DNA of 64,000 nucleotides, taken from NCBI RefSeq assembly GCF_000002425.4, contig NC_037271.1, positions 5,525,878 to 5,589,877 on the forward strand. Reading direction: 5' to 3'. Under the pieces are notes generated by a model. It was not told where the DNA came from. It searched no databases and saw only the letters and a list, made by a program, of their open reading frames with translations. Positions 45,600-57,100 of the stretch are shown here, one piece after another (position 1 is the first letter of the stretch; each line of letters opens with the position of its first letter). The translations under genes were made by a program, and so were the position numbers. This DNA is from Physcomitrium patens (lineage: Eukaryota; Streptophyta; Bryopsida; Funariales; Funariaceae).

Positions 45600-46027
45600 T
45601 GTTAGGGACATAATCTTTAGAACCTTTTAGAGACAAGTTTCTAGAATCTTCTAGAAGCAAGTCTCTAGAACCTTCTAGAAGCTTCTTAGTTGGTAGAAGA
45701 TGTTAGGGACATAATCCTTAGAACCTTATAGAGATAAGTTTCTAGAACCTTCTAGAAGCAAGTCTTTGGAACCTTCTATAAGCTTCCTAGTTAGTAGAAG
45801 TTGCTTTAGAAGCTTCCTAGTTGGTAGAAGTTGCTTTAGAAGCTTCATAAATATGAGTATATATTGGAATCGAGGCTGAAGAGTTCTTCAGTCTCGACAA
45901 CACATCTCTTGGAACTCTAGCTCACCTCTCTAGTATTCTTCTTGTATTCATCTGATTAATCTAGTTCTTGCCAATTCTTCTTGAACTTCTTGTTAGATCT
46001 CAAGTCTGTATTTCTGTGTCCGTGACA
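45600..46027 (+). repeat. 3' LTR of element F
   Basis: 428 bp, with the same internal duplication and TTC/GAA arrays as 31056-31477. It carries an extra copy of TTGGTAGAAGTTGCTTTAGA near 45790-45840. Followed by TCTAG and the gag of element H. Confidence 0.93.
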
Positions 46028-46032
46028 TCTAG

Positions 46033-46617
46033 AGGCTTTTTTGATAGAGTTTCGATCCATGTATGGAAAACATGATGGAATTTGTGTTGCAACTAATAAG
46101 ATCCGTATTTTACGACAAGACAATCGATCAGTGACGTTGTATACTTCAAAATTTTGACAACTTACAACTGATATCAAGTGGGATGATGGTGCATTTATTA
46201 GCCAATTTTTCTATGGATTACAATATAAGGTAAAAAAAATTAATGCTCAACTTACCTAATCCTCAAATATTGAGTCAAGCAATTGATTTTGTTGTGAAGT
46301 GCGACAATCGTCTTTTTGAATTTCGATCTGAGAACCGTACAAGTGGACCTCAACATAACTATAATTCAATAGCAACACCAATATCTCTTCAACACATACA
46401 TTTAGAAGTAGAGAATATGCAAATTGATGCAATATGTTTCAAACCTCTTATTGAGCAAGAAAAGACTCGTCATCGTCAAGAAGGATTATACTTATATTGT
46501 GGAGAACCTAAGCACACTGCTCAACATTTCCCAAAGAAGTGACACAACTATAAAATGAGGAGTATGATGATCAAAGAAGATAACATATCTAAAAATAAAT
46601 TTATCCACGTACAATAA
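46033..46617 (+). pseudogene. gag: Element H gag, second part
   Basis: Continues the H gag after the F insertion. Contains SQAIDFVVKCDNRLFEF and a zinc knuckle that has lost two cysteines (LYLYCGEPKHTAQHFPKK). Stops near 46156 and 46540 and a frame change near 46230. Ends with TAA at 46615-46617. Confidence 0.85.
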
Positions 46618-46622
46618 GGACC

Positions 46623-47520
46623 GTGCGGCAGGAACCTTGTACAATGCCTAGTGAAGGTCCTATCCTCTCTTCAGAATCCTCTCCATGTTTTACGATAAAT
46701 GTTATTTTAGGACCTAAACATTTCAAAGCCTTTGCCTTGCTAGATTCAAGAGCCTCAGCTTGTTTCTTAGATGAAAAATTTGCTAAAAGACATAGCATAT
46801 TTTTAGTAAAGAAAACTAAACCTGTTCAGGTAGAAGTCATAGATTGTCATCTGTTGTCTTCACGAGATGTTACTCATGAAATCCTTCCTATAGAAATAGC
46901 AACTAATGGTCATAGTAGCTTTATAATATTTAATATCATTAGATCTCATTCTAATCCAATTATTTGAGGTTTATCATCGCTAAAAAAATATAACCTTAAA
47001 ATAGATTGGACTTCTCGTAGTCTTGACTTTTCTGAAAGTATAAGTAAGAGTGTAGTTAATCAAGTAGAAAGTCATAATTCTAGTATAATTAAACCTATAT
47101 TTGTAGGTGCAAGTACTTTCTTACATGTTGCAAAAAAAGGATCACCTTGTGTCATTTATGCCAAACTTGTTTCTACTGGTGGAAAGACTTCAAGTGGCAT
47201 TCCAAGCCAATATCAAGATTTTCAAGATGTATTTGAGAAAAAGAATGCGGATACTCTTTTAGAACATCGTTCCTATGACTGCTCAATTGACCTTCAAGAA
47301 GGAGCACAATAGCCATTTGGACCAATCTACAATTTATCTCAAAATAAATTGGCTGAACTCAAAGAGTATATTGAAGAAAATTTGGCTAAGAACTTCATAC
47401 GCCATTCCAAATCTCCAATACGAGCTCCAATTTTATTTGTGAAGAAAAAAGATGGATCATTGTGGATGTGTGTTGATTATCGAGGACTCAATAAAATCAC
47501 TATAAAAAATAGGTACCCGC
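46623..47520 (+). pseudogene. pol: Element H pol, protease and start of RT
   Basis: Protease motif LLDSRASACFLDEKFA has lost its Gly. RT begins with [20 protein letters not shown] and breaks off at N-R-Y-P, where the family I solo LTR entered. Stops near 46965 and 47310. Confidence 0.85.
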
Positions 47521-48854
47521 TGTCGTGTTGTGGTTTGGCTACTATATGAAAATAATGTAATTATGTACTTAATATATAATTTATTAAGTAACATGGTGAG
47601 AGCCATGTTAGTAGATTTTAGTTGGTTGTAGAATATAATTTGGTTATTATCTTGACAAGAGGTTGTTTAAAAAGGTTACTATAGAATTTTTATAACTTTG
47701 ATTTCTTTTTCATAGTGGCTTTTAAGATTGGTTTAGTTCATAGTGACTTCTAAATAATTAGAATCACCTTTGTTAGACATTGGTGACCTTTGAAAACTTC
47801 TTTTGGATTTTTTATTTGGTGTTAAAAAGACTCATTGTAAAAATCTTATAAGAAAAGGGATGAAGAAGGGGGTTTTGGTAGCAAAAGGATTAATTAGGGC
47901 ACCAATATGGATGAATGGAGATAAATAATAAAAATCTCCATTCCTATTGGTCAAAAATCATGACCAATGGGCTTTGAGGAGGCTGCCCGAGGCCATATTA
48001 GGGATTAGGGTTAGTTTCTCGTGGCCAATCGAACTTTGAAGGCTAGGGTCAGAAGGTTTAGGTTTTTGATTAAGGTTTTGGTGCAAGTTTTGTGTCATTT
48101 GGGGTTTTTATGAAGAAGTTATAGGCGCTCAAAGTTAAGGTGTTAGTTTTAGATCTACTGTCACTCTTTTGGACATAACGCACGCATACGGATGGCAATT
48201 GAGGATCGGCGACCGCGACTGGAGAGAGCACTTTTGCGGCTATACTTTTCACATACTGTTTACTGGATTCCAAGTTGGGATGAAGGAGTTATTGGATTTT
48301 GAAGTCAGCACATGCAATCTAAGGGTAGTAAGTAAACCGATTTACTAGTGTTTGTCTCTTGAGCTATATCTTAAGCAATTTTGTGAGGTTTTGGCTCAAA
48401 ATTTCAAGGAACGTGTAATTTCATGTTAGTAAACTTTGTGCATAAGTTTTATGACATTTGGAGTTCGGATTTTTGAGATATAAGGAAAATAGTTTTCGGG
48501 TGCTTGTAAATTAGGGTTTGGAGTGTCTATTAGGGTTTCTTAGATGCCAAAAGATCGGGAGTGAATTTGCGGTTGGTTTTTTTTGTGGTACAAGTTAAGG
48601 GTAAATTCTACCTATCTTGTAAATTTGAAACAATCTGAACGGTTAGATCAATAGTTATAATTTTCTAAAGTTCCGGGCGAGAAAACCCTTCGCGGGAAAA
48701 ATATGTTTTGAAGGGATTTTGTTATATTTGGAGTTTTATACAAAAAATAAAGGAGTTTTGGAAGCCAAGAAAAGAATCATATAAAGATTTAAGGTACACT
48801 CTCTACAGCTAGATACCCAGTGTATTCCCAGATAGCAAATCATGCCATACGACA
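47521..48854 (+). repeat. Solo LTR of family I in H reverse transcriptase
   Basis: About 1334 bp, starting TGTCGTGTTG and ending ATACGACA. It is homologous, over the middle part, to the reverse complement of 55840-57084 (shared CCTATTGGTC, GGCTTTGAGGAGGCTGCC, TTAGGGATTAGGG). No internal region follows; H RT resumes at once, so it arose by LTR-LTR recombination. Flanks CCGC / TGGC are a poor 4 bp duplication. A minus-strand ORF at 48070-48273 is not convincing. Confidence 0.8.
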
Positions 48855-50422
48855 TGGCTACCTTTGATATCTGGACTTCTTGATCAGTTGAATCAAACTA
48901 AGATCTATATAAAAATAGATCTACGGAAAGCATACAATTTGGTATACATCAAAGAAAGAGATGAGTAGAAGATTGCGTTTCGAACAAGGTATGGACATTT
49001 TGAATATAACGTCATGCCTTTTGGACTTACAAATGCACCAATAGTATTCCAACATCTAATAAATGATGTCTTTGGGAGTTTTTAAATGATTTTATTATTT
49101 GTTACCTAGACGACATCTTAATCTATTCTAAGAACCCTAAAGAATATGAACTTCATGTTTGTCAAGTATTACAAAAACTAAGAGATGCACGACTCTATAC
49201 CAAGATAGAAAAGTGTGTATTTCATACTACTCAAGTCGACTTCTTAGAATACATCATTTCAAATGATGGACTTATGATAGATCCTAAGAAAGTTCAAACT
49301 ATTATGGATTGGAAGATCCCAAAAATGGTAAGAGATGTCCAATACTTTTTGGGATTTTCCAACTACTATCGGATCTTCATCAAAGACTTCTTTCAAGTTG
49401 CAGCTCCACTTACACGTTTCACTTGCAAAGAAAAACTTCAATGGAATTAAGAAGCAGAAGTAGCATTTGAAGCTTTGAAGACAGTCTTTCTTTCTACACC
49501 AATCTTGTATTGCATCAATTTTTCTAAGCCATTTTTTATAGAAAAAGATGCATCTTATTTTGCTTAGGGTACCATATTGTCACAAATGGAAATAGATGAT
49601 AAACTTCATCCAATAGCTTTTCATTCCAGAAAATTTTCAGCAGTCGAGATCAACTATGAGATCCACGACAAAGAACTTCTTACAATTGTAGATTCATTTC
49701 AAGAGTGGCACCATTATCTAGAAGGTGCTTCTAGTCTAGTCACAATGTATACAGATCATAAGAACCTTGAATATTTTATATCAGCACGTATTTTCAATCA
49801 TTGCCAAGCCCATTGAAGTATGATTTTGTCAAGATTTGAATTCGAGATTACTTATTGACCAAGAAATCAACAAGCTTTGTCAAATGCACTCTTTAGACGA
49901 TCTCATCTTGTACCAAAGGAAGGAGATGCTACTTTTGATCAACAATGAATAATTCTCTTAAAGCTAGAGCATCTTCATTGCATCTTTGAGCAATGAAATC
50001 AACACTAATTATTGATTCAACTTTCATTAAGTAAATTCAGTCAAGTATGTCTTTTGATCCTCTTATTCGTGATATTAAGGAAAATCCTTCAAAGTCTCAT
50101 GATACTTCCAAGTTTGAATTCAAGAATAATCTACTACATTTTGAAAGACACCTATATGTTCCAAAAGGTGAAGGTCGATTACGTGTTCTTCAAGCTCATC
50201 ATAATTTTTCAGCAGCATGACATTTTGGGTACAATAAAACTTTGGAATTAATATCCAGGGACTTTTGGTAGCCCAAAATGTGGAAAGTAGTTAAAGATTT
50301 TGTACAATCTTGTGATGACTGCTCGAGATCAAAAACTCCTCGTCATCAACCTTACGGACTTCTTCAGCCATTACCCATTCCAAGATAATCATGGTCTTCT
50401 ATTTCTATGGATTTCATCACGG
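48855..50422 (+). pseudogene. pol: Element H pol, RT, RNase H and start of integrase
   Basis: RT resumes with [10 protein letters not shown] and retains Y-L-D-D at about 49107-49118, the only intact RT catalytic motif among the chromodomain elements here. RNase H ([30 protein letters not shown]) and the integrase zinc-finger region follow. Many stops and several frameshifts. Confidence 0.85.
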
Positions 50423-51738
50423 TGTCGTGTTGTAACACGAGTATACAGTGAAAATAAAAAGAAAGGGGGATTTTATTAATATTCAGTTATCTCGAATATT
50501 GGGAGCATCGACCAACTCCAGTACAAATACTGAGTGGTCAGGTTCAGTGACTCCGTTACAGTCAGCCGGGGCATACTGGAATGCCCCGTTCGATTCGAAT
50601 AACGGGAGTCAGTAGGAAGAGAAGGACCAATTCACACGACGGGTTCGAGGAGCCAATTGGATCCAATTTCGATAATCCAATCCGGGTCCTCTTACCCAAT
50701 ATGAGACCTGTATTGGAAGGGCAACCCAATGCAGTCTAGTTACGGGAAATCCAGGTCTTACTACGGGTCTTAGTCAATCTGACGCAAGGACCAATTTGAC
50801 CCAATTATGGGAAATCGAGGTCTTACTACGGATCTTAGCCAATCTGACGCGAGGACCAATTTGACCCAATTACGGGAACATCCAGGTTATTACGGGCATC
50901 TTTCCCAATATAGGACCTGAATTGGTCGGGCGACTCAATGAAGTCCCGATTACGGGGTTCGATTCTGTTTCAGGCTGTCCTGTTCTCTGTGCCGTCTCAG
51001 GGAACGTTGTTTTCGGTAAATGGATTTCTTAAAGGTAAAAACGGAGGAGAAAGCTTGAGGTGGGAGCCAATTCCGGATCTAAGACGGAAGATTGAAGAAA
51101 TTCAGAGGATAAGGTTAGGGGGGATATAGTTTTGGAGTGGTGTGGATTTTTATTAAGGGTGGATGGGAGGTTTTTGGAGATCAAGGGAATTAGAGAGAGG
51201 AGCTTCATGCTTCGGGTCGGGGAAGGAAAGACATAGGATTTGGATTTTTCTTCTTCGTAGAGTTTTGGGGAAGACTGAGGCTATCGCTGCTGAAGTCAGT
51301 GTTGTACTGGTGAATCGGGATTTTTAAATGAAGTGGGTTTGAATACTCTTGACTGTTTTGTGAAATCGAGTTACGTCTGTGATTGAAGGATTAAAAGGGT
51401 GTCTATAGGATTGAGTATGCGGAGTGAATGAAATTTATTGGGTTAATCTAACAAGACAGTCAGTGGATACAAGATCGTAAGTACAAAGGAGTATTGAAGG
51501 TTAACAGTTTGGGTTGTACGGGGTTCTCTGTAACGTCTAGAGACCTACCGGCTGGGACAAGAAGGACTCCGACAAGCAGTCGAAGAGCACCCGTATAGAT
51601 TTACGGTACATTGTTGCAGTCGTTTATATTCCAGCAGTCAAAAACTGATAGACTGCTTGACTATCGGCGAATCTCCATACTACCTTCTACAGCCAGACGC
51701 CCGGCGCGTTCTCGAGCAGGAAAGCACGTAATACGACA
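50423..51738 (+). repeat. Solo LTR of family G in H integrase
   Basis: 1316 bp, starting TGTCGTGTTGTAAC and ending GTAATACGACA, opposite in orientation to element G. Flanked by ACGG on both sides (50419-50422 and 51739-51742), a clean 4 bp target duplication within the H integrase sequence. It has fewer tandem units than the G LTRs and a different internal repeat (ACGCAAGGACCAATTTGACC, twice). Confidence 0.92.
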
Positions 51739-51742
51739 ACGG

Positions 51743-52772
51743 ACCTTCCAACCTCAGGTTCTTATGACTCTATATTCGTGATAGTAGATCGTTTTTCCTT
51801 ATTTTTTATGGAAAACGAAAATAAAAATTTTGAAGGATTTTTGGGAGAAATTTCTGGTGGGGAGTCTTCTAAAGGACAAGGATTATCCAAGGATATTATA
51901 TCAGATAAGGATATTATACTCAATTTATATCAAGATTTTAGCGAACTCTTTTCAAGATGCTAAAAGTGGATATAAAACCATCTTCGGTATTCTATCCTCA
52001 AACTGATAGACAAATAGAGCATGTTAATTAAGTTCTGAAGTAATATTTAAGATGTACCATTAATTACCAATAAGATGATTGGACAACTCTTAAGCCATTG
52101 GTAGAGTTTGCTTACAATAACATGGTACATTCTTCTATAAAATAAACACCTTTCTTTGCTAATTATGGTTATCATCTACTACTTGATACTTTTGACTTTT
52201 CAAAAGTTGATAATCCTGCTGTGAAAGATTTGGCAATTCATTTGTCAAAGCTACATGCAATGATGAAGGTGCAGTTAAAAGAAGCTCAAGAACAAGAATA
52301 GGTCAATGCGGATGTCTATCAAAAGGAACAACCACCATTCCACATAGGTTATAAGGTATGGTTACTTTGTCGCAATATCAAGACCACTCATTGTTGTGAT
52401 GAATTGGACTATTGAAGGCTTGGACTATTTTCTATTTCTACACAAATCAATCCAGTTGCATATCATTTATATCTACTGGAGTCAATAAAAATCCATCCAG
52501 TATTCCACATATCTCTTCTTGAACCATATAAGATAGTGGACATACCAAGAAGAAGACAAGCTCCACGTCCTCCTATAGAAGTGCACAATAATGAAGAGTT
52601 TGAAGTGGAAGAAGTCTTAGATTCAAGGCAGTGCCAAAATAAATTGGAATATCTTCTCCATTGGTACAGATATGATATTAGTGAATGCACATGGGAGCCA
52701 GTAAAAAATCTTACAAATGTAGCAAAGGCAATGGAGGCTTTTCATCCACGTCATCCATTAAAATTAAGATGA
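51743..52772 (+). pseudogene. pol: Element H pol, rest of integrase and chromodomain
   Basis: Continues from 50422 with the integrase core. About 90 bases of the core are replaced by foreign sequence at 51795-51881. The chromodomain end is well kept (FEVEEVLDSRQCQNKLEYLL, CTWEPVKNL). Stop TGA at 52770-52772. Many other stops. Confidence 0.85.
51795..51881 (+). other. Patch of G-type gag start inside H integrase
   Basis: Reads M-E-N-E-N-K-N-F-E-G-F-L-G-E-I-S-G-G-E-S, the N-terminus of the G gag (compare 43746 leftwards). It replaces the integrase stretch that should read TKMAHFVPCTKS and on to the Y-H-G before LSKDII. It is not contiguous with the solo LTR at 50423-51738: about 50 bases of H integrase lie between. 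Confidence 0.82.
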
Positions 52773-52789
52773 AAACCTTCTTTATAAAA

Positions 52790-52920
52790 GAAACAAGATC
52801 TAGACTAGATATTATGATTGTCTCAACCTTTAAGACGATGCAATCGAGATAAAGATCTTCAAGAACGACATGTTCTTCCTTGAATAGATGGCAAAATATA
52901 ATGTGTTTGGTATAACAAGG
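52790..52920 (+). pseudogene. ORF3 remnant of element H
   Basis: After the H pol stop come TTTATAAAAGAAAC and a shortened ORF3 start matching A and C (TTCAAGAACGACATGTTCTT). It breaks off after GTGTTTGGTAT at about 52913, where truncated F2 begins. The rest of ORF3 and the H 3' LTR are absent. Confidence 0.7.
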
Positions 52921-53805
52921 ATAATGGATAACGATTCTTCTTTGTCACCTTGTTAAAACTTCAATAATTCCGCAGCGAGCCATCTTTCTTCTTCACAAAT
53001 AAGATTGGTGCCTCAACTAGTGACTTTGAATGATGAATGAAGCTCTTGACTAGATTCTTGTCAATGTACTTTTGCAATTCTACTAACTCTGTCTACGAAA
53101 AATTGTAGATTGGGCCAAAAGGTGGTTGTGCTCCTTCTTGTAAGTCTATGGTACAATCGTATGGTCAATGCTCCGGTAGCATGTCGGCATTCTTCTTTTG
53201 AAACACGTCTTCAAAATCTTTACATTGCTACAATATACTTGGTGTCGAAATCTTCTCTCCGCTAGTTGGAGTCGCATAAATGACAAACAGTGTGCCTTTT
53301 TTAAACGATGTTACAAACACTCTTGTTCCAGTAAATAAGGATTTTTTGATTCAAAATCTTCTAACAAACTTATTCTTAGAATGTTCTATAGGAAATGTCA
53401 TCTTTCGTAACCTTCAATCTATAGATGGATTATGCATTTTTAACCAAGAAAGACGAAGAATAACAGGGTTTGATGGAATTCTAATAATATTGAAAATAAT
53501 ATAACTACTATAGTCTTTAAACGTCACCTCTATAGATTCTGATTCATGGGTGACACTATTGGACAATAAAGGTCGTCCATCTATTATTTCAATGTGAACG
53601 GGTTTAGATTTTTGTACTAAAAGAATCTCGTGATGCTTAGCAAATTCTTTGTCTAAAAAACAAGCAGATGCTCTTGAATCTAATAATGCAAAGGTTTTTA
53701 ATTTTTGAAGGCTAAAAGATAGAAGAATGGTAAAGTAATGGACAGATTGAGCAAAAAGAGAGGAACCTGATTATTGTTGTGGTATTGAATTGTCTAGCCG
53801 CACGA
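52921..53805 (-). pseudogene. pol: F2 pol fragment (protease and RT start)
   Basis: The minus strand matches F pol: the protease around 53690-53640 with L-D-S-R-A-S-A-C-F-L (Gly again replaced), the region before RT (FGPIYN), and RT with LFVKKKDG near 53000. Stops and frame changes throughout. Confidence 0.78.
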
Positions 53806-53808
53806 TCC

Positions 53809-54834
53809 CTATTATGGCTAGGCATCATCGTTTTCATGAACAAATGTGCCTCTAGTCTTGAAAATGCATCGATTTTGCTTCTTGGGGAAGTTTTAAGCTC
53901 TGTGGCCTTCTTCACCGCAATACAAGCATAGTCCTTCCTCCATACGCCACTTTTTTTCTTCTAGAGTTAGGAATTTGATATGTACCGTATTAATTTGTAT
54001 GTCTTCTACCTCTAAATGTGAATTCAGGCTGCTTGCTGACATAGTTGGAGCATGGTGAGCTATATGTTATCTTGAACATTAGTCTTGGCGACGTTGGAAT
54101 AGGCGATTATTATACTTCACTGCTTGGCTTATGGCTTCGTTAAGCATTTGCGAATTGGAAAGAGATAATAACAAATCCTTTAAATTGCCTCTCAAGCCCC
54201 AATAAAATTGATTCATCAATGCTTCCTCGTCTCAGTTGATATCGCATGCTAATTGTCTGAAATCTCATGCATAGACTGACGGGGAGGGTGCTCCTTGTCG
54301 TAGTGACTGGATCTTTCTTATAGCTCATCGTGCCTTATCATATTTGCCAAATGCTTTTGTAAATGCCTCCAAAAAAATTTCAAAGTTGTTCAAAATTGAC
54401 AATTCTTTCTCAAACAAAGGAATAAATCATGATAGAGCTTGTCTCGTGAACAAAGTTCCAACCATTCCAACATGTGACTCCTCCGTTGGATAGCGTTCAG
54501 GCTGTAAAGCTGTTATCAATCTAATTTCATTGACAAAACCTCGAAACTTAGAACGCGTACCATCAAACTTATTTGGAAGGCTAATTCGGGGCTCCTTTCG
54601 TTGTAAGACCAATGATCCTAGTTGAACTAGAGGTAAAGTTGCTTCTCTTGGTACTGAAGCTTGAGGCTGATGAATCCTCGATTGTGCCATTTCGGATGCT
54701 CCAATATCATGAAGTCTTATAATGAATCCTGCAATCTCTGCAATTCTCTGTGTTAATGTAATAAGAGCATTCATAATGGCATCCAACTTGGATTTTGAAC
54801 TTTTAGTCATACTAGTATCTTGATCTCCTTCCAT
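53809..54834 (-). pseudogene. gag: F2 gag
   Basis: Starts ATG at 54834 (M-E-G-D-Q-D-T-S-M-T-K-S), with capsid core NKFDGTRSKFRGFVNEIRL. A stop follows GTLFTRQALS. Zinc-knuckle region near 53920 reads CLYCGEEGHRA and keeps its first cysteines. Same length as F gag. Confidence 0.82.
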
Positions 54835-54838
54835 TCTA

Positions 54839-55000
54839 AGAAGCTAATCTATGAAGCTTCTCAAGCAGCTTCCACAAGCTAGAAAGCTTCTCAAGCAGCT
54901 TCCACAAGCTAGAAAGCTTCTCAAGCAGCTTCCACAAACTACAAAGCTTCTCTATAACCTTCTAGAATCTTCTATAACTTCCTAGTGTATGTCCTTGACA
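54839..55000 (-). repeat. F2 LTR fragment with three 30 bp tandem repeats
   Basis: Only about 160 bp of LTR is left, fused straight to the gag start; the leader, primer site and most of the LTR are missing. AAGCTTC recurs at 54854, 54884, 54914 and 54944, an exact 30 bp period. GAAGATTCTAGAAGG near the outer end is a three-unit heat-shock element. Confidence 0.8.
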
Positions 55001-55784
55001 TCCTATCTTTTTTTCTTTCTCTTTTTGCCAATAATCCTACTACCTCTTCAATTTCTTTCTAATTTGTTTTCAATCTTTTATCTTCTTCTTTATCTTCAAG
55101 CAAGATTTCCAACTTCTCTTATAACTCTTCATCAACTGCTTAAAAAAATAGCTCTACCTTATTTGGATCCAAAAATTGCCTTTTTTTCTTTGATAAAGAA
55201 TAATATTACTTTTCAAACTTCCTTAATAATTTTGTTGCTAAAAGACCCTTCTCTGGCCTTTCAATCCATTCAAAAAAAGACTTTTTTGTAACCCTATCAC
55301 TATCTTCTAAGAAAAACTCATCCTTCAATGCTTGAGAAAATTTCTCCCATGAACCTTCAAAATGTCCTATAAGAGACTTTATTTGATTTCTTATCTCTCG
55401 TGCAGAGGCTAATTCAAATAATTGAACCATCTCTCTTATTGAAATATGCTTCAATTCTATTTTCTTTACAAAACATCTTAAATATTTTATAATATTCTTT
55501 CCTTCAAATTGATCGATCTTATCTACAATTACTTATGATGCTTTGTTAGCCATACTCTCTTTGCAATCTTTAACATGTTGGTATTGTTGTTGCATGAATA
55601 AAGTAAAAGTATTAAATATGCTTGCAGAGTTAGGATCAAAATACATACCTTGTCCTCTAATCAAAGTTCTTCTTCCAACTCTACTCAAAGCACCACTTCC
55701 AATTCTACTTGAAGTTCTACTTCCAACTCCACTTGAAGCACCATCAAAAAATCTTCCTACCATCATCTTGCCTTCATTTTCCAA
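55001..55784 (-). pseudogene. gag: Gag of G2 (N-terminal part)
   Basis: Aligned with G gag: LRCFVKKIELKHISIREMVQ, DEFFLEDSDRVTKKSFFEWI, ERPEKGLLATKLLRKFEK. The start codon is TTG (784-782 of this kilobase) where G has ATG. The N-terminus has three near-repeats of about 24 bp encoding Ser-Arg-rich sequence (GVGSRTSSRIGSGALSRVG). Several stops. Confidence 0.8.
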
Positions 55785-55839
55785 AATTAAAATAATCCAA
55801 GAAAAAAAAATTACTTCCACCTCAAGCGTTTCACATTAG

Positions 55840-57084
55840 TGTCGGAGTAGAGAAAGTTTGCCTCAAGAAAGCAATGGACTTCTAGCTGCCACTCAATGCT
55901 CAATCAAGTCTAAGATATAAAAGTACCAAGTTTATATATATAATATATTCTCTTTTAGGGCAATTACATCAATATATAAGCCTAAGTACAAAGAAAACAC
56001 CCAAATGTATGATAAAGTATCTTAAAACCTTATACATTATTATGAGAAATGTTTTTCAAACTTCAAAAACTCATATCTTAGGATTGGACCATCCAAGCAA
56101 CCTAAAATTTTACATAAAGTACTGCTATTTTTTCAAATACTACGATAAAAAAAATTCAACTGCAAATTTATTACAGATCTTGAGATATCATCAAAACCCT
56201 AATAGTAGCTTTAAATCCTAGCTTACATATACCCACATACTGATTTCTTCATATTTCACAAAATAAGTACTTAAATACTATGAAACTTTAATCTATAGCT
56301 TTTAAACTTAATAATATACAGTTATAGAAATTTTGAGCCAAAAATTCGTCCAAAAACTTAAGATATGGCTCCAACCATTACTATCAACAAAATGATTCAC
56401 TTATTGCCTTTGAATTAGATGTGCAATCTTCAATGCCCTATAACTCCTTCATCTAGACTTAAAATTCATCAAATGATACATGTAAAATATAGCCAAGAAA
56501 GTGTTCTCTTCAATTCCAATTGCTGATCTTTCATTGCTCCTCATACGCATATGTTATGCTTCAAAGAGTAATAGTAGGTACAAATTTGACACCTTAACTT
56601 TGAACACCTATATCTCCTTCACAAAAACTCGAAATTAGATAAAATCTTCATCCAATCTATACCCAAAACCTTGAACTTGCTGGCCTCTAAAGCTCAAATG
56701 ACTTCGAAAGAAAAACCCTAATCCCTAATAAGGCCTTCGGCAGCCTCCTTAAAGCCCATTGGGCATGGCCTTCGACCAATAGGAATAAAGATCTCCATTC
56801 CTTGCCTTCATCCAACCATGCCTTGCTTTCATCCCTCCTAATAATCCTCCTATTAGTTCAAACTTTCATCTTTAGATTCCAACCTTTTCTTATGTTTTAT
56901 ACTAAATATCTAAATCCTACATAATATAAACACTATAATCAAAATAGATAAATCTCGAAATAAATTTTCTTATATCAATTCTCTTTAAATTTATTTACTA
57001 ACCACTCTAATCTACATCAAGACTTACAAACATATTACATATCTTAATTAATATTTAAATACTACAAGCAATTATAATACGACA
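55840..57084 (-). repeat. Solo LTR of family I in the G2 leader
   Basis: 1245 bp, TGTCGG..ACGACA on the plus strand. G2 leader lies on both sides: left TTAG, right TCGG, where element G has TCGG, so a 4 bp duplication with two CpG-type changes. Homologous to 47521-48854. No coding sequence. Confidence 0.78.
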
Positions 57085-57100
57085 TCGGGTTCACCAAATA

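Larger units (their letters stand above)
31056..46027 (+). mobile_element. Ty3 chromodomain element F, heat-shock-element-rich LTRs
   Basis: LTRs 31056-31477 (422 bp) and 45600-46027 (428 bp) are flanked by perfect TCTAG duplications (31051-31055 and 46028-46032). It is distantly related to the A/B/C family with the same gene order. Pol is in one frame with about eight stops and no frameshift. Element G lies in the chromodomain at 36171-45402. To the right of G the sequence resumes only in the ORF3 tail, so several hundred bases are missing. Confidence 0.93.
29884..52920 (+). mobile_element. Old Ty3 chromodomain element H, truncated at its 3' end
   Basis: 5' LTR 29884-30419, gag from 30632, pol 46623-52772, then about 130 bases of ORF3 before an abrupt end near 52920. 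It holds element F (31056-46027), a solo LTR of family I (47521-48854) and a solo LTR of family G (50423-51738). The sequence is closest to element K. No 3' LTR is present, so the end was removed by deletion. Confidence 0.87.
52921..55000 (-). mobile_element. Truncated F-family element F2 on the minus strand
   Basis: Read right to left: LTR fragment 55000-54839, gag 54834-53809, protease and the first part of RT to 52921, where it is cut off at the junction with H. In element sense it starts TGTCAAGGACATACAC. It lies inside the gag of G2, which resumes at 55001. The 3' half is missing. Confidence 0.82.

Noticed and set aside
48070-48273. A minus-strand ORF within the family I solo LTR
   Set aside because: Lies wholly inside an LTR, is not kept in the second copy (55840-57084), and shows no domain.
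54854-54950. Direct repeats with a 30 bp period as a CRISPR-like array
   Set aside because: The units are contiguous with no spacers and sit in an LTR of a plant retroelement; a simple tandem repeat.
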